A stretch of DNA of 12,835 nucleotides from Paracoccaceae bacterium (lineage in GTDB: Bacteria > Pseudomonadota > Alphaproteobacteria > Rhodobacterales > Rhodobacteraceae), in the NCBI GenBank assembly GCA_024644285.1, contig JAHELH010000037.1, positions 1 through 12,835 on the forward strand, in the 5' to 3' direction. Of the stretch, positions 6,802 through 12,835 are shown piece by piece. A program made the translations under genes and the position numbers. The notes under the pieces were generated by a model, which was not told where the DNA came from, made no database searches, and worked only from the letters and a program-made list of their open reading frames with translations. Each line of letters opens with the position of its first letter. The first letter of the stretch is position 1.

Positions 6802-7782
6802 ATGCAGACCAGCTTTACCCGTCGCGACCTCATCGCACCCGCCCGCCTGCGTGCGCTGATGCAACGCTCGGACCTGGCCGGCGCGCTGCAACTCGGCTCG
6901 CATCTGGGCGCCATCGCCGTGACCGGCACGGCGCTGTGGCTGAGCTGGGGCAGCGCGCTTGCGGTGCCGCTGTTTCTGGTCCACGGCGTGCTGATCAACT
7001 TCCTCTACGCCGCCCAGCACGAGTTGAGCCACGCCACGCCGTTCCGCGCGAAATGGCCGAACGAATTCTTCGGACGGCTCATCGGCTTCGCCATGCTGTT
7101 CCCGCGCGATTTCGACAAGATCCAGCACGCCGCCCACCACCAGTGGACGCAGGACTGGGACAAGGACGGCGAGTTGGTGCGCGACCCCTACACGCTGACA
7201 AGCTATCTGCTCTGGCTCTCCGGCATCACCTACTGGACCAGCCGCGTTACCCGGCTGCTGCGCTTTGCCCGCGGCGAGGTGCCGGAGCCCTATGTCCGCC
7301 CCGACCAGCACGTCCTGGTGGTCGCCGAGGCGCGGTGGCACCTGGCCGGCTACGCGCTGATCGCAGCTTTGTCGCTGATCTTCCAAAGCGGGGCCGCCGT
7401 GATGCTCTGGCTCGCGCCGATGCTGGTGACAAAACCCGTGCACCAGTTGCAGAACACCATCGAGCATCTGGGCCTCAGCCACGAGGACGACATCCTGCGC
7501 AACACCCGCTCGACCCGCGCCAATGCGCTGATGCGCTGGCTTTGCTGGCAGATGCCCTACCACACCGCGCACCACGCCTTTCCCTCGGTGCCGTTCTGGC
7601 GGCTGCGGGCGCTCGATGCCGAGTTGAAGGGCCGCGGCGCGGAACCTTACGCGATGGGCTGGATCGAGTTCCAGGTCGCGGTGATCCGCAAGCTCGCGCA
7701 AAAGGATGAGAGCCGTTATCCCTACGACGAGGTCTGGGTGGTGCCGACGCGGGGCGGCTTGCGAAGGCTCGAGGCCGCCTGA
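6802..7782 (+). CDS. Membrane fatty acid desaturase family protein
   Basis: This 326-residue integral membrane protein has the three histidine boxes of the di-iron desaturase/hydroxylase superfamily: HELSH (73-77), HAAHH (109-113) and HTAHH (254-258). Extra conserved His lie in HQLQNTIEHLGLSHED (214-229). Hydrophobic stretches near 35-72, 133-145, 180-210 and flanking segments fit the four-helix family layout. Such enzymes use O2 and two electrons to introduce double bonds or hydroxyl groups into acyl chains or isoprenoids. The exact substrate (fatty acid, carotenoid or other lipid) cannot be fixed here. I chose ATG 6802, preceded by GAGGG (6793-6797); an upstream start at 6757 lacks conserved features. 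It may be functionally linked to nearby accBC through lipid metabolism, but it is on the opposite strand and transcribed separately. Confidence 0.9.
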   Translation: MQTSFTRRDLIAPARLRALMQRSDLAGALQLGSHLGAIAVTGTALWLSWGSALAVPLFLVHGVLINFLYAAQHELSHATPFRAKWPNEFFGRLIGFAMLFPRDFDKIQHAAHHQWTQDWDKDGELVRDPYTLTSYLLWLSGITYWTSRVTRLLRFARGEVPEPYVRPDQHVLVVAEARWHLAGYALIAALSLIFQSGAAVMLWLAPMLVTKPVHQLQNTIEHLGLSHEDDILRNTRSTRANALMRWLCWQMPYHTAHHAFPSVPFWRLRALDAELKGRGAEPYAMGWIEFQVAVIRKLAQKDESRYPYDEVWVVPTRGGLRRLEAA

Positions 7783-7791
7783 CGGCGCCTC
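7771..7791 (+). terminator. Possible hairpin terminator at the end of the desaturase gene
   Basis: GAGGC-C-GCC, loop TGAC, GGC-GCCTC forms an 8-bp stem with one bulged C and contains the stop codon TGA (7780-7782). It is followed by GGCTTTCCCCC, which has only a short T run. It may end desaturase transcription, but the weak U tract keeps confidence low. Confidence 0.3.
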
Positions 7792-8158
7792 GGCTTTCCC
7801 CCTCCCTACCGCCCTTCATCCTGCAGCGCTTCGGTGAAGTGGGTGTGAACGGCGGCAACACGAGGTGCGACGGGCACGCCGGGGGTCGGCGATGCGCGGA
7901 GATGCGTCAACGGCGGTGCGGTCGCGGAACCGGATGTTGCCGAACTTCGACCGTCGACTATGCTCGATGACCGCGGGCTTCCGGGGCCACCCGGTCGGCG
8001 CCTTGGTCGAATTCCGGCCGGCACCCGCGCCCTCGCCGCCAATCGCCATCGCGTCTCCCGGCCTCCGCAGGCCCGCACTGCGGTACATGTGCCAACGGGC
8101 ACGACGCCGCTGGGACAGTGTGCAACAGGTTGCGCGGTCCTTGGTAGCGGCGCCGCAA
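7783..8158. other. ~375-bp stretch without a recognisable gene, between the desaturase and the deamidase-like gene
   Basis: Several short frames are open here on both strands, the longest under 100 codons within the gap. They are rich in Arg, Pro, Ala and Gly, overlap one another, and show no motif or ribosome binding site that I trust. The stretch might be the eroded remnant of a former gene or mobile element, or long spacer DNA. I see no terminal inverted repeats or target-site duplication to support an insertion sequence. Confidence 0.4.
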
Positions 8159-8159
8159 C

Positions 8160-8188
8160 TTCACCGCCTGTTGGATATTTGGTACAAT
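8160..8188 (+). promoter_or_regulatory. Candidate sigma-70-type promoter of the deamidase-like gene
   Basis: A -35-like TTCACC (8160-8165) and a -10-like TACAAT (8183-8188, one mismatch to TATAAT) are separated by 17 bases. They sit in a short AT-rich island within very GC-rich DNA. A transcript would start near 8195, and a good ribosome binding site (AGGAG, 8198-8202) lies before ATG 8211. This indicates that the following gene has its own promoter and a short leader. Confidence 0.55.
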
Positions 8189-8210
8189 TCGGATTTTAGG
8201 AGTCTCAGCC

Positions 8211-9362
8211 ATGGCAGACAAAGCATCCAAGCCTCATTTCATTGTAGATTACGTCGTCGATATCGAGCCCGGCCTCGAACGCCCTATTGAAGCTCCGTTT
8301 TCGAAGGACGGCCCGGACACCTACACCGTAAAATTTGCCGGCGGCGACGAAGCCGTGGTCACCCAGTCGGAAAATGCAGCGCTATATCTCGATGTTCTGG
8401 ACGGTCTGAGACGCGCCAAGCAACCGGTCTATGCTGCGCTGGACGATGCCGGCGAAGCCATCGTCGGAATTCAGCTGCCAATCGTGACACGGGTTCTGGT
8501 GGTGACCGCGACGCTCGAGGGCGACGTGGAAGTCACGCTGGAGAAATCGCACGCGCGCCATTACCTGCGCCGCGACAACCCTGAATTCGAGAACCTGCTC
8601 ACTGCCCTGAGCGACGAGACGGCCACCGACAGCCTGTTGTTCGTCACCGAAAACGACGACCACGAGATCATCGATGTCCGGCCCTTTCGCGGCGGCGCCC
8701 TGATACCGGATTTCACATACAGATCTCCGGCACGCCGGGTTCTCAAATGGGTCCGGGACCGGATTTATCCCGTGTACCGATGGTTGCGCTATTGGCTGTT
8801 TTGCTGGCTCCGCCGCTTTCCGATCTTCAAAGATCCCTGCGTGTCGCTGCGACGGGCGCAGCAATTGTTCGCGCTTGTCGCATTGAAGAACTGCCCGCCG
8901 CTCACTGCCCCGGCGCCCTGCATCCCGTTCATGTACCCCGATGATGGCTGCTGGGCGCGGGCGCATGAGATGTGCCGCCTGATGGTCGCCGATGGCGCCG
9001 CGCCGGAAAAGGTTTGGATTTACGGCGGTCTCCGCGCGGCGTCGAAGAACAATCCGAATTGCCAGGTGCTCTGGGGTTGGCATGTTGCGCCGACGCTCTG
9101 CGTTCGCGATCATTATTGCCGCCGGATCACCTATGTGATCGATCCGTCGCTTTTTCCCGGACCCGTCACCAAAGCGGTTTGGGCCGGCGCACAGGGCGAT
9201 CCCGTCGCGACGCTCCGGGATTCACCGTGGACGGAATATTCGTCGTGGCAGGCGACCGATCCGACCTTCGTCCACACGAATGCCGATCTGGCAACCTATC
9301 GCGACAGGCTGCGCCTGCGTTCAGCCGGCGCCCACGGACCGCCGCCCTACGCTCATTGCTGA
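8211..9362 (+). CDS. Two-domain protein with a C-terminal protein-glutaminase (protein deamidase)-like domain
   Basis: This encodes 383 residues. The C-terminal part (~230-370) resembles bacterial protein-glutaminase, a papain-like fold that deamidates protein-bound glutamine. The putative nucleophile is Cys247 in DDGCWARAHEM, the His is His291 in GWHVAP, and the Asp is Asp311 in YVIDPSLF. The Cys-His and His-Asp spacings (44 and 20) are close to those I recall for the Chryseobacterium enzyme (41 and 20). The N-terminal ~160 residues form an acidic, beta-rich domain that I do not recognise (TLEGDVEVTLEKSHARHYLR, FVTENDDHEIIDVRPF). Between them is a basic, Trp/Tyr-rich stretch (178-206, WVRDRIYPVYRWLRYWLFCW) that could bind membranes or a partner. 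No signal peptide is evident. It has its own promoter, no operon partner, and converges on the EF-G-like gene. Roles as effector, toxin or regulator are all possible; no immunity gene is visible beside it. Confidence 0.75.
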   Translation: MADKASKPHFIVDYVVDIEPGLERPIEAPFSKDGPDTYTVKFAGGDEAVVTQSENAALYLDVLDGLRRAKQPVYAALDDAGEAIVGIQLPIVTRVLVVTATLEGDVEVTLEKSHARHYLRRDNPEFENLLTALSDETATDSLLFVTENDDHEIIDVRPFRGGALIPDFTYRSPARRVLKWVRDRIYPVYRWLRYWLFCWLRRFPIFKDPCVSLRRAQQLFALVALKNCPPLTAPAPCIPFMYPDDGCWARAHEMCRLMVADGAAPEKVWIYGGLRAASKNNPNCQVLWGWHVAPTLCVRDHYCRRITYVIDPSLFPGPVTKAVWAGAQGDPVATLRDSPWTEYSSWQATDPTFVHTNADLATYRDRLRLRSAGAHGPPPYAHC

Positions 9363-9391
9363 CCGGGGCATTCGACGCCGCCGGTTCAAGC

Positions 9392-9418
9392 GCGGCCAGC
9401 GTTCATCGCTGCGGCCGC
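9392..9418. terminator. Imperfect hairpin between the convergent deamidase-like and EF-G-like genes
   Basis: GCGGCC-AGCG, loop TTCAT, CGCT-GC-GGCCGC gives a ten-base-pair stem with a two-base bulge, centred in the 83-bp gap between the two stops. Position and strength suit a two-way terminator. Neither strand has a clear T tract after it, so this remains a structural suggestion. Confidence 0.35.
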
Positions 9419-9445
9419 GAGAAAACTGTCGCGTCTGCGGCTGCC

Positions 9446-11380
9446 TCAGGCCATCGCTTCGGCCCGCTCCGCCTGCACCCGCTCGGCCTCGCGGCCATGG
9501 ATTTCCTCGTAATGGTCGAACGCGGTCTCCATCCAGGCCGTCCCGTGGGTCAGGCCGCCCAGCGACTGGAACAGCTCGTCCAGCATCGGCGCCGGGATCA
9601 GGGCGCGGAAGATGTCCCAGCCCTTGGCGTCCGGATCCGGGTCGAAGCCCTGGATCTGGCCCTTCAGCGACGACACCAGCGTGACCAGCCCGCCGGTATA
9701 GATCGACGGCACGTGGATCGCCACCTGGTCGATGGGCTGCAGCAGCACCGGCCCGGCCTCTTTCAGCGCCTCGCGCACGCCGAACATGCCGGCGGTCTTG
9801 AAGGCGTAGTCCGAGCTGTCGACCGAATGGTGCTTGCCGTCGGTCAGGGTCACCGCGACGTCGACCACCGGGAAGCCCAGCGGCCCGCTCTGCAGCGCTT
9901 CCCTCGCCCCGGCTTCGACCGACGGGATGTAGTTGCGCGGCACCGCGCCGCCCTTCACCGTCTCGTCGAAGGCAAAGCCCTCGCCGCGCGGCAAGGGCTT
10001 CAGCGTCAGCTGGACGTCGGCGAACTGTCCGGCGCCGCCCGACTGCTTGCGGTGGCGGTAATGCTTGTCGACCGGCCGGGTGATGGTCTCGCGATAGCTG
10101 CCGCCCACCGGCGCGGCCTCGATCTCGATGCCGAAATCCTCTTCCAGCGCGGCCTGGACCCGGCGCAGGTGCATCGGCCCCTGCAGCGTCGCGACCACGT
10201 GGCCGCTTTCCTCGTCCTGGCCCAGGCTGAGCCCCGGATCGATCGCCTCGATCCGCTGCAGCGCGCCCGACAGCCGGGCGTCGTCGCGTTCGTTGGCCGG
10301 CGTCAGGAGACGGCGCATTGCCGGCGGATAGCCGCGCGTCCAGTCCGGCAGCGCCTGCGCGCCGCCCGCCGTGTAGACCTTGCCGCTGTCCATGTGATCC
10401 GACTTCACCGCAACCGCCAGTTCGCCCTCGCCGAGCGCGCCGGCCAGCGCCTGGCCATCCGCCCCGGTCAGGCTGCCCAGCGTCTCGCCGCCCAGCGTGT
10501 CGCCTTGCTTGATCCCGCCGCCAAGGGCGCGCAGCAGCACCGACTTGCCGACATGCTTGCGGTTCTCGGCATAGACCCCGATGGCCAGCGTGTCGCCGCC
10601 CAGGCCCAGCCGCGCGCGGATCGCGCCGACCTGCGGCGCCTCGTGGCGCAGCCCCTTCATCAGGCGGTTCGCGCCGTTGGCATGGGCCGCCGCGCCCAGC
10701 AGCGCCGGGATGATCTCGTTCTTGCGGTGGATGTCGGCGATCAGCTTGAAGACGTCCTCGGTCGCGGGCTTGCGGTCCTCGATCAGCTGCTCCAGCAGGT
10801 CGTCGTTGAAGTCGGCCAGGTGCTCCAGCAATTCCTGCCGCGCCTCCTGCTCGCGGTCCTTCACCGCGTCGGGCATCTCGATCAGCGCAGAGGGCTGGCC
10901 TTCCTGGTATTCCCAGGCGCGCTCCGAAATCAGGTCGACCGAGCCGGTCACGTGCTCGCCCTCGCGCATCGGCACCTGGCGCAGAACGATGGCGTGGCCG
11001 GCATAGGTCTGCAGCTCCGAGACGATGTCGCGGACCCGCGCCTCGGCCACGTCCATGCGGTTGATGAACAGGAAGGCCGGCACGCCCGAGGCCTCGACCG
11101 CGCGTAAATAAGGCGCCGCGAGGGGCGCCGCTTCGGGATCGGGGGGAACGACCAGCACCGCCGCGTCGCTCGCCGCAAGGGCCTGGCCTGCAAGGCCCAG
11201 CTGATCGGTACCTCCGGCGATGTCGAAGGCCGCCCAGGGCTCGTCGATATACTGGAAGGTGGTCAGCGAGAACTGGTCGGAGAACTTGCGCGTCTCGGGC
11301 CGCCCTTCCAGCGACGAGACCGCCTCGACCAGCGTCGTTTTCCCTGATTGCGAAGGTCCGAGGACCGTGAAGCACCGCAT
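9446..11380 (-). CDS. Elongation factor G-like translational GTPase (EF-G paralogue)
   Basis: This 644-residue protein follows the EF-G domain order but diverges from true FusA. The P-loop is GPSQSGKT (8-15) and the G3 region is DIAGG (53-57). The G4 motif reads NRMD (107-110) in place of NKxD. No RGITI-type switch I is visible; that region reads FSDQFSLTTFQYI. Domain II is marked by AIGVYAENRKHVGKS, domain IV by KHYRHRKQSGGAGQFADVQL and KGGAVPRNYIPSVEAG, and the C terminus by PMLDELFQSLGG and GTAWMETAFDHYEEIHG. It is shorter than EF-G (~700). As I recall, this paralogue class is common in Rhodobacterales and is annotated only as EF-G-like; its role in translocation, recycling or stress is not settled. 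ATG 11378-11380 follows a strong GGGAGGT on the reverse strand. It stands as a single gene. Confidence 0.92.
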   Translation of the reverse strand: MRCFTVLGPSQSGKTTLVEAVSSLEGRPETRKFSDQFSLTTFQYIDEPWAAFDIAGGTDQLGLAGQALAASDAAVLVVPPDPEAAPLAAPYLRAVEASGVPAFLFINRMDVAEARVRDIVSELQTYAGHAIVLRQVPMREGEHVTGSVDLISERAWEYQEGQPSALIEMPDAVKDREQEARQELLEHLADFNDDLLEQLIEDRKPATEDVFKLIADIHRKNEIIPALLGAAAHANGANRLMKGLRHEAPQVGAIRARLGLGGDTLAIGVYAENRKHVGKSVLLRALGGGIKQGDTLGGETLGSLTGADGQALAGALGEGELAVAVKSDHMDSGKVYTAGGAQALPDWTRGYPPAMRRLLTPANERDDARLSGALQRIEAIDPGLSLGQDEESGHVVATLQGPMHLRRVQAALEEDFGIEIEAAPVGGSYRETITRPVDKHYRHRKQSGGAGQFADVQLTLKPLPRGEGFAFDETVKGGAVPRNYIPSVEAGAREALQSGPLGFPVVDVAVTLTDGKHHSVDSSDYAFKTAGMFGVREALKEAGPVLLQPIDQVAIHVPSIYTGGLVTLVSSLKGQIQGFDPDPDAKGWDIFRALIPAPMLDELFQSLGGLTHGTAWMETAFDHYEEIHGREAERVQAERAEAMA

Positions 11381-11405
11381 GGCATACCTCCCGTCAGCCT
11401 GATCC

Positions 11406-11421
11406 GGACGCGTGGACGCGT
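11406..11421. repeat. Perfect 8-bp tandem repeat (GGACGCGT x2) in the EF-G-like leader
   Basis: GGACGCGT at 11406-11413 is repeated immediately at 11414-11421. Each unit contains the palindrome ACGCGT, so the pair can also be read as two closely spaced symmetric sites. It lies about 25-40 bases upstream of the EF-G-like start codon. It could be a protein-binding site or a slippage product; there is no further evidence. Confidence 0.6.
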
Positions 11422-11498
11422 CTCTCTTGCCCGATGTCGCGGGGTGCTTGCCTGAGCTTGCCTCGCCCCGGCTCTGCCGGCCGGGCTGCCTGCCGATG

Positions 11499-11525
11499 TT
11501 CCTAAAAGCCGGGCCACGGCGTCAA
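11499..11525 (-). promoter_or_regulatory. Weak candidate promoter for the EF-G-like gene
   Basis: Reading the reverse strand, TTGACG (11520-11525 on the given strand) is a good -35 match. A poorer -10 candidate, TAGGAA (11499-11504), follows after 15 bases. It lies in the 238-bp gap between the mutarotase gene and the EF-G-like gene, in the right direction. The short spacer and weak -10 make this tentative. Confidence 0.3.
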
Positions 11526-11618
11526 GGGGTTTCTCGGCAGGCCGGGATTCGGCGAAAAATCCGCTCTCGCGTCCCCGGCCGGACTATCGCCGAAGGCCCG
11601 GACGAGCCCCCCTGACGC

Positions 11619-12053
11619 TCAGTCCGGCGCCACCACGCCCTTGGACAGGATGATATTGCCGTAAAGCCGGGTCTCGGCGGTGTGCACGATGACGAAGGCG
11701 CGGCGCGCCTCCTCGTAGAAGGCGTGGCGCTCGATCCCGGCGGTCTTGCAGGGATTGTCGGCCCGCGCCGCGAGGATCGCGTTGAACTCGGCGACGATCG
11801 CGGGCACCGCGTCGGGGTCGCCCACCACCTGCATCACCCGCGCCGGTTCGTCGACGAAGGTATCCAGCGGCATCAGCGACAGCACGGCCTCCAGCGCCTC
11901 GGTCGCGCTGATCCCCGCCAGCCGTTCGACCCGCGCGCCGTTCGCCTCGGCGGGAAAATTCGCATCGGCGATAACCACGGTGTCGCCGTGGCCCATGGCC
12001 TGCAGGTGTCTCAACAAGTCCGGCGTCAGCGCCGGGTGGATTCCGATCAGCAT
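11619..12053 (-). CDS. RbsD/FucU-family sugar mutarotase
   Basis: This 144-residue protein belongs to the RbsD/FucU family, small cytoplasmic ring-forming enzymes that interconvert anomers of sugars such as ribose or L-fucose before kinase or isomerase steps. It begins MLIGIHPALTPDLLRHLQAM and carries the signature GHGDTVVIADANFPA (21-35), with the catalytic-type His22 and Asp30. The C-terminal IERHAFYEEARRAFVIVHT and ETRLYGNIILSKG match FucU more than RbsD. ATG 12051-12053 has GGGGGA five bases upstream on the reverse strand; longer upstream frames lack conserved residues. It stands alone here, without the sugar ABC transporter or kinase genes that often accompany it. The substrate therefore cannot be inferred from context. 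It lies upstream of, and in the same direction as, the EF-G-like gene, 238 bp away, so co-transcription is uncertain. Confidence 0.9.
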   Translation of the reverse strand: MLIGIHPALTPDLLRHLQAMGHGDTVVIADANFPAEANGARVERLAGISATEALEAVLSLMPLDTFVDEPARVMQVVGDPDAVPAIVAEFNAILAARADNPCKTAGIERHAFYEEARRAFVIVHTAETRLYGNIILSKGVVAPD

Positions 12054-12640
12054 GTGTGTCCCCCGTCCTTGATGCCCCGAGCCCGTCCCCGAGGTACCTT
12101 CGTGCATAGCCCGGACCGGGCGGGATTGGGAATGCCGGTGCGAACCCGTGCGCCGGCCCGAACGATCCGCAGCGTCCATGCCGCGCGGGAAAAGCCTGTG
12201 GACGACGTTCGGCGCGGGGATCCTTCGCTTGCCGACTGGCAGCGCCGGCCAATGGCGGAGAATGGCGGCGGCGGCCGCGCCAGGGTCCTGCGAGGGCGCG
12301 GAAGTCATTAATAAAGGTTAACAATTCGGGCCGGGATCTCGGCAAGGGGCCGGCCAGCGGGCGGGACGGGTCGGCCATTTCGCGAGAAAGCCGCCGGCTG
12401 TGCACAACCCTCAGGTGATCCGCCCGCACGGGTCAGCGCCCGCCGGGGCGGTTATCGCGGCGCCGGGCCGCGTCATGTCTCGCAAGTCTCGTCCGGTAGG
12501 AAGGCGGCGCCGCCACCGACATGCCCTCGGTCTCCGGGCCGCCTGCCACAGCGGTCCCTGGCGATCTGGAGCCGTCCCTGCACCCAATGAGGAGGTGGTC
12601 TGAGGGAGCGGAACTGCGTCGTTCGAAGCTTCGGGGCGAG
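12054..12640. other. ~590-bp region without a convincing gene
   Basis: Both strands have open frames, but they are Arg/Pro/Gly-rich, overlapping and without family motifs, as expected for non-coding high-GC DNA. One feature stands out: an AT-rich island at 12305-12327 containing TTAA, six bases, then TTAAC. It could hold a promoter for the reverse-strand mutarotase gene or a regulator site. The stretch also contains GTGCACAAC near 12400, but no cluster of DnaA boxes, so I do not call an origin. Confidence 0.4.
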
Positions 12641-12642
12641 GG

Positions 12643-12648
12643 TATATC
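12643..12648 (+). promoter_or_regulatory. Possible -10 element (TATATC) for the right-edge gene
   Basis: TATATC at 12643-12648 is a 5/6 match to TATAAT in GC-rich surroundings. It lies just after a 10-bp palindrome CGAAGCTTCG (12624-12633) that overlaps where a -35 or operator would sit. No good -35 hexamer is present, so an activator or alternative sigma factor would be needed. It would give a leader of about 145 bases before ATG 12801. Confidence 0.3.
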
Positions 12649-12671
12649 AGGCCCGCCTTTCCCAAAGCCTA

Positions 12672-12781
12672 CCCGACCGTTCGGCGGTTTTGTCATCCGA
12701 TAACCGGCCCCGTGTCATCCTCTGACGGTCGGGCGCTTTTGTTTAGCGCGTGGCGATCGGCCCCAATGGTGTCATCGCCAC
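12672..12781 (+). promoter_or_regulatory. Structured leader with two perfect inverted repeats upstream of the right-edge gene
   Basis: CCCGACCGT (12672-12680) pairs perfectly with ACGGTCGGG (12725-12733), enclosing 44 bases. CGCTTTTGTTT (12734-12744) follows, a U-rich run that suits a terminator or attenuator. A second perfect 8-bp pair, GTGGCGAT (12750-12757) with ATCGCCAC (12774-12781), lies nine bases before the ribosome site GAGGA (12790-12794). TGTCATC occurs three times (12691, 12713, 12770). The arrangement suggests RNA-level control of the next gene, but I cannot match it to a known riboswitch class. Confidence 0.4.
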
Positions 12782-12800
12782 ACCAGCCAGAGGACGACCC

Positions 12801-12835
12801 ATGACCTTCCAGGACCTCATCGCCCTTCACCGCCA
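12801..12835 (+). CDS. Start of an unidentified protein gene (3' truncated)
   Basis: An ATG at 12801 with GAGGA six bases upstream (12790-12794) opens a frame beginning MTFQDLIALHR that runs off the window. Only eleven complete codons are present, too few to assign a family. The good ribosome binding site, the structured leader before it and the amphipathic start support a real gene. It resembles in a general way the start of a cytosolic enzyme, but I cannot name it. Confidence 0.5.
   Translation, partial: MTFQDLIALHR

Noticed and set aside
6718..7701. Long upstream extension of the 74-residue membrane protein, up to 402 codons
   Set aside because: The extension is antisense to the desaturase and lacks conserved features; the ATG at 6717 followed by a clean membrane span is the better start.
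7816..8088. Reverse-strand frame as a transposase remnant
   Set aside because: I could not find a DDE-type motif, terminal inverted repeats or a target duplication, so the idea has no sequence support.
8972..11107. A 711-codon open frame antisense to the EF-G-like gene
   Set aside because: It crosses the end of the deamidase-like gene, is rich in Arg, His and Gln without domains, and mirrors the codon bias of the real gene.
12054..12308. Upstream extension of the mutarotase frame to 12308
   Set aside because: RbsD/FucU proteins are about 140 residues and begin at the MLIGIHP segment; the extension shows no family sequence.
12185..12415. Possible replication origin (TGTGGAC, GTGCACAAC and a nearby AT-rich patch)
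   Set aside because: There are no full DnaA boxes in a cluster, and neither hemE, parAB nor dnaA is nearby.
12433..12696. Reverse-strand frame of 87 codons in the right-hand gap
   Set aside because: It is rich in Pro, Arg, Gly and Ser, has no motif and no clear ribosome site, and overlaps other equally open frames.

Overview
The window looks like chromosomal DNA of an alphaproteobacterium, most likely of the Rhodobacterales/Roseobacter group. The signs are very high GC with strong third-position G/C bias, a bacterial NDUFA12-type complex I accessory protein, the DUF2155 family, a Hint_2-type protein, and the local order NDUFA12 - mlaD - DUF2155 - aat - accC/accB. No rRNA, tRNA, CRISPR array or intact insertion sequence was seen.

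Layout. (1) 1-392: the 3' end of clpX. (2) 612-1636: a Hint-domain protein gene broken by a perfect 8-bp tandem duplication at 813-828; removing one copy restores a single 338-residue frame. (3) 1754-3079: a tightly packed forward cluster encoding the NDUFA12 homologue, an MlaD-type MCE-domain protein and a secreted DUF2155 protein. (4) 3043-3690 reverse: aat, whose 3' end overlaps the DUF2155 gene by 37 bp in convergent orientation. (5) 3770-4486 forward: a small SAM-dependent methyltransferase, divergent from aat. (6) 4493-6358 reverse: accC and accB, the biotin carboxylase and biotin carrier of acetyl-CoA carboxylase. (7) 6493-6717 reverse: a 74-residue single-span membrane protein, divergent from a membrane fatty acid desaturase at 6802-7782. 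(8) 7783-8210: about 430 bp without a recognisable gene, ending in an AT-rich promoter. (9) 8211-9362: a two-domain protein whose C-terminal half matches the protein-glutaminase (protein deamidase) Cys-His-Asp pattern. (10) 9446-11380 reverse: an EF-G-like GTPase. (11) 11619-12053 reverse: an RbsD/FucU-type sugar mutarotase. (12) 12054-12800: about 750 bp without a convincing gene, containing inverted repeats that look like a structured leader for a gene starting at 12801 and cut by the window edge.

How the genes fit together. Most of the window is housekeeping: protein quality control (ClpX and Aat, which supply the unfoldase and the N-degron tag of the Clp pathway), respiration (NDUFA12), envelope lipid handling (MlaD) and fatty acid supply (AccB/AccC, desaturase). 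The parts outside this core are the broken Hint gene, the orphan methyltransferase, the protein-deamidase-like gene with its own promoter, and the long leader at the right edge. The deamidase-like protein is the best candidate for poorly described biology; the 8-bp duplication is the most directly demonstrable oddity.
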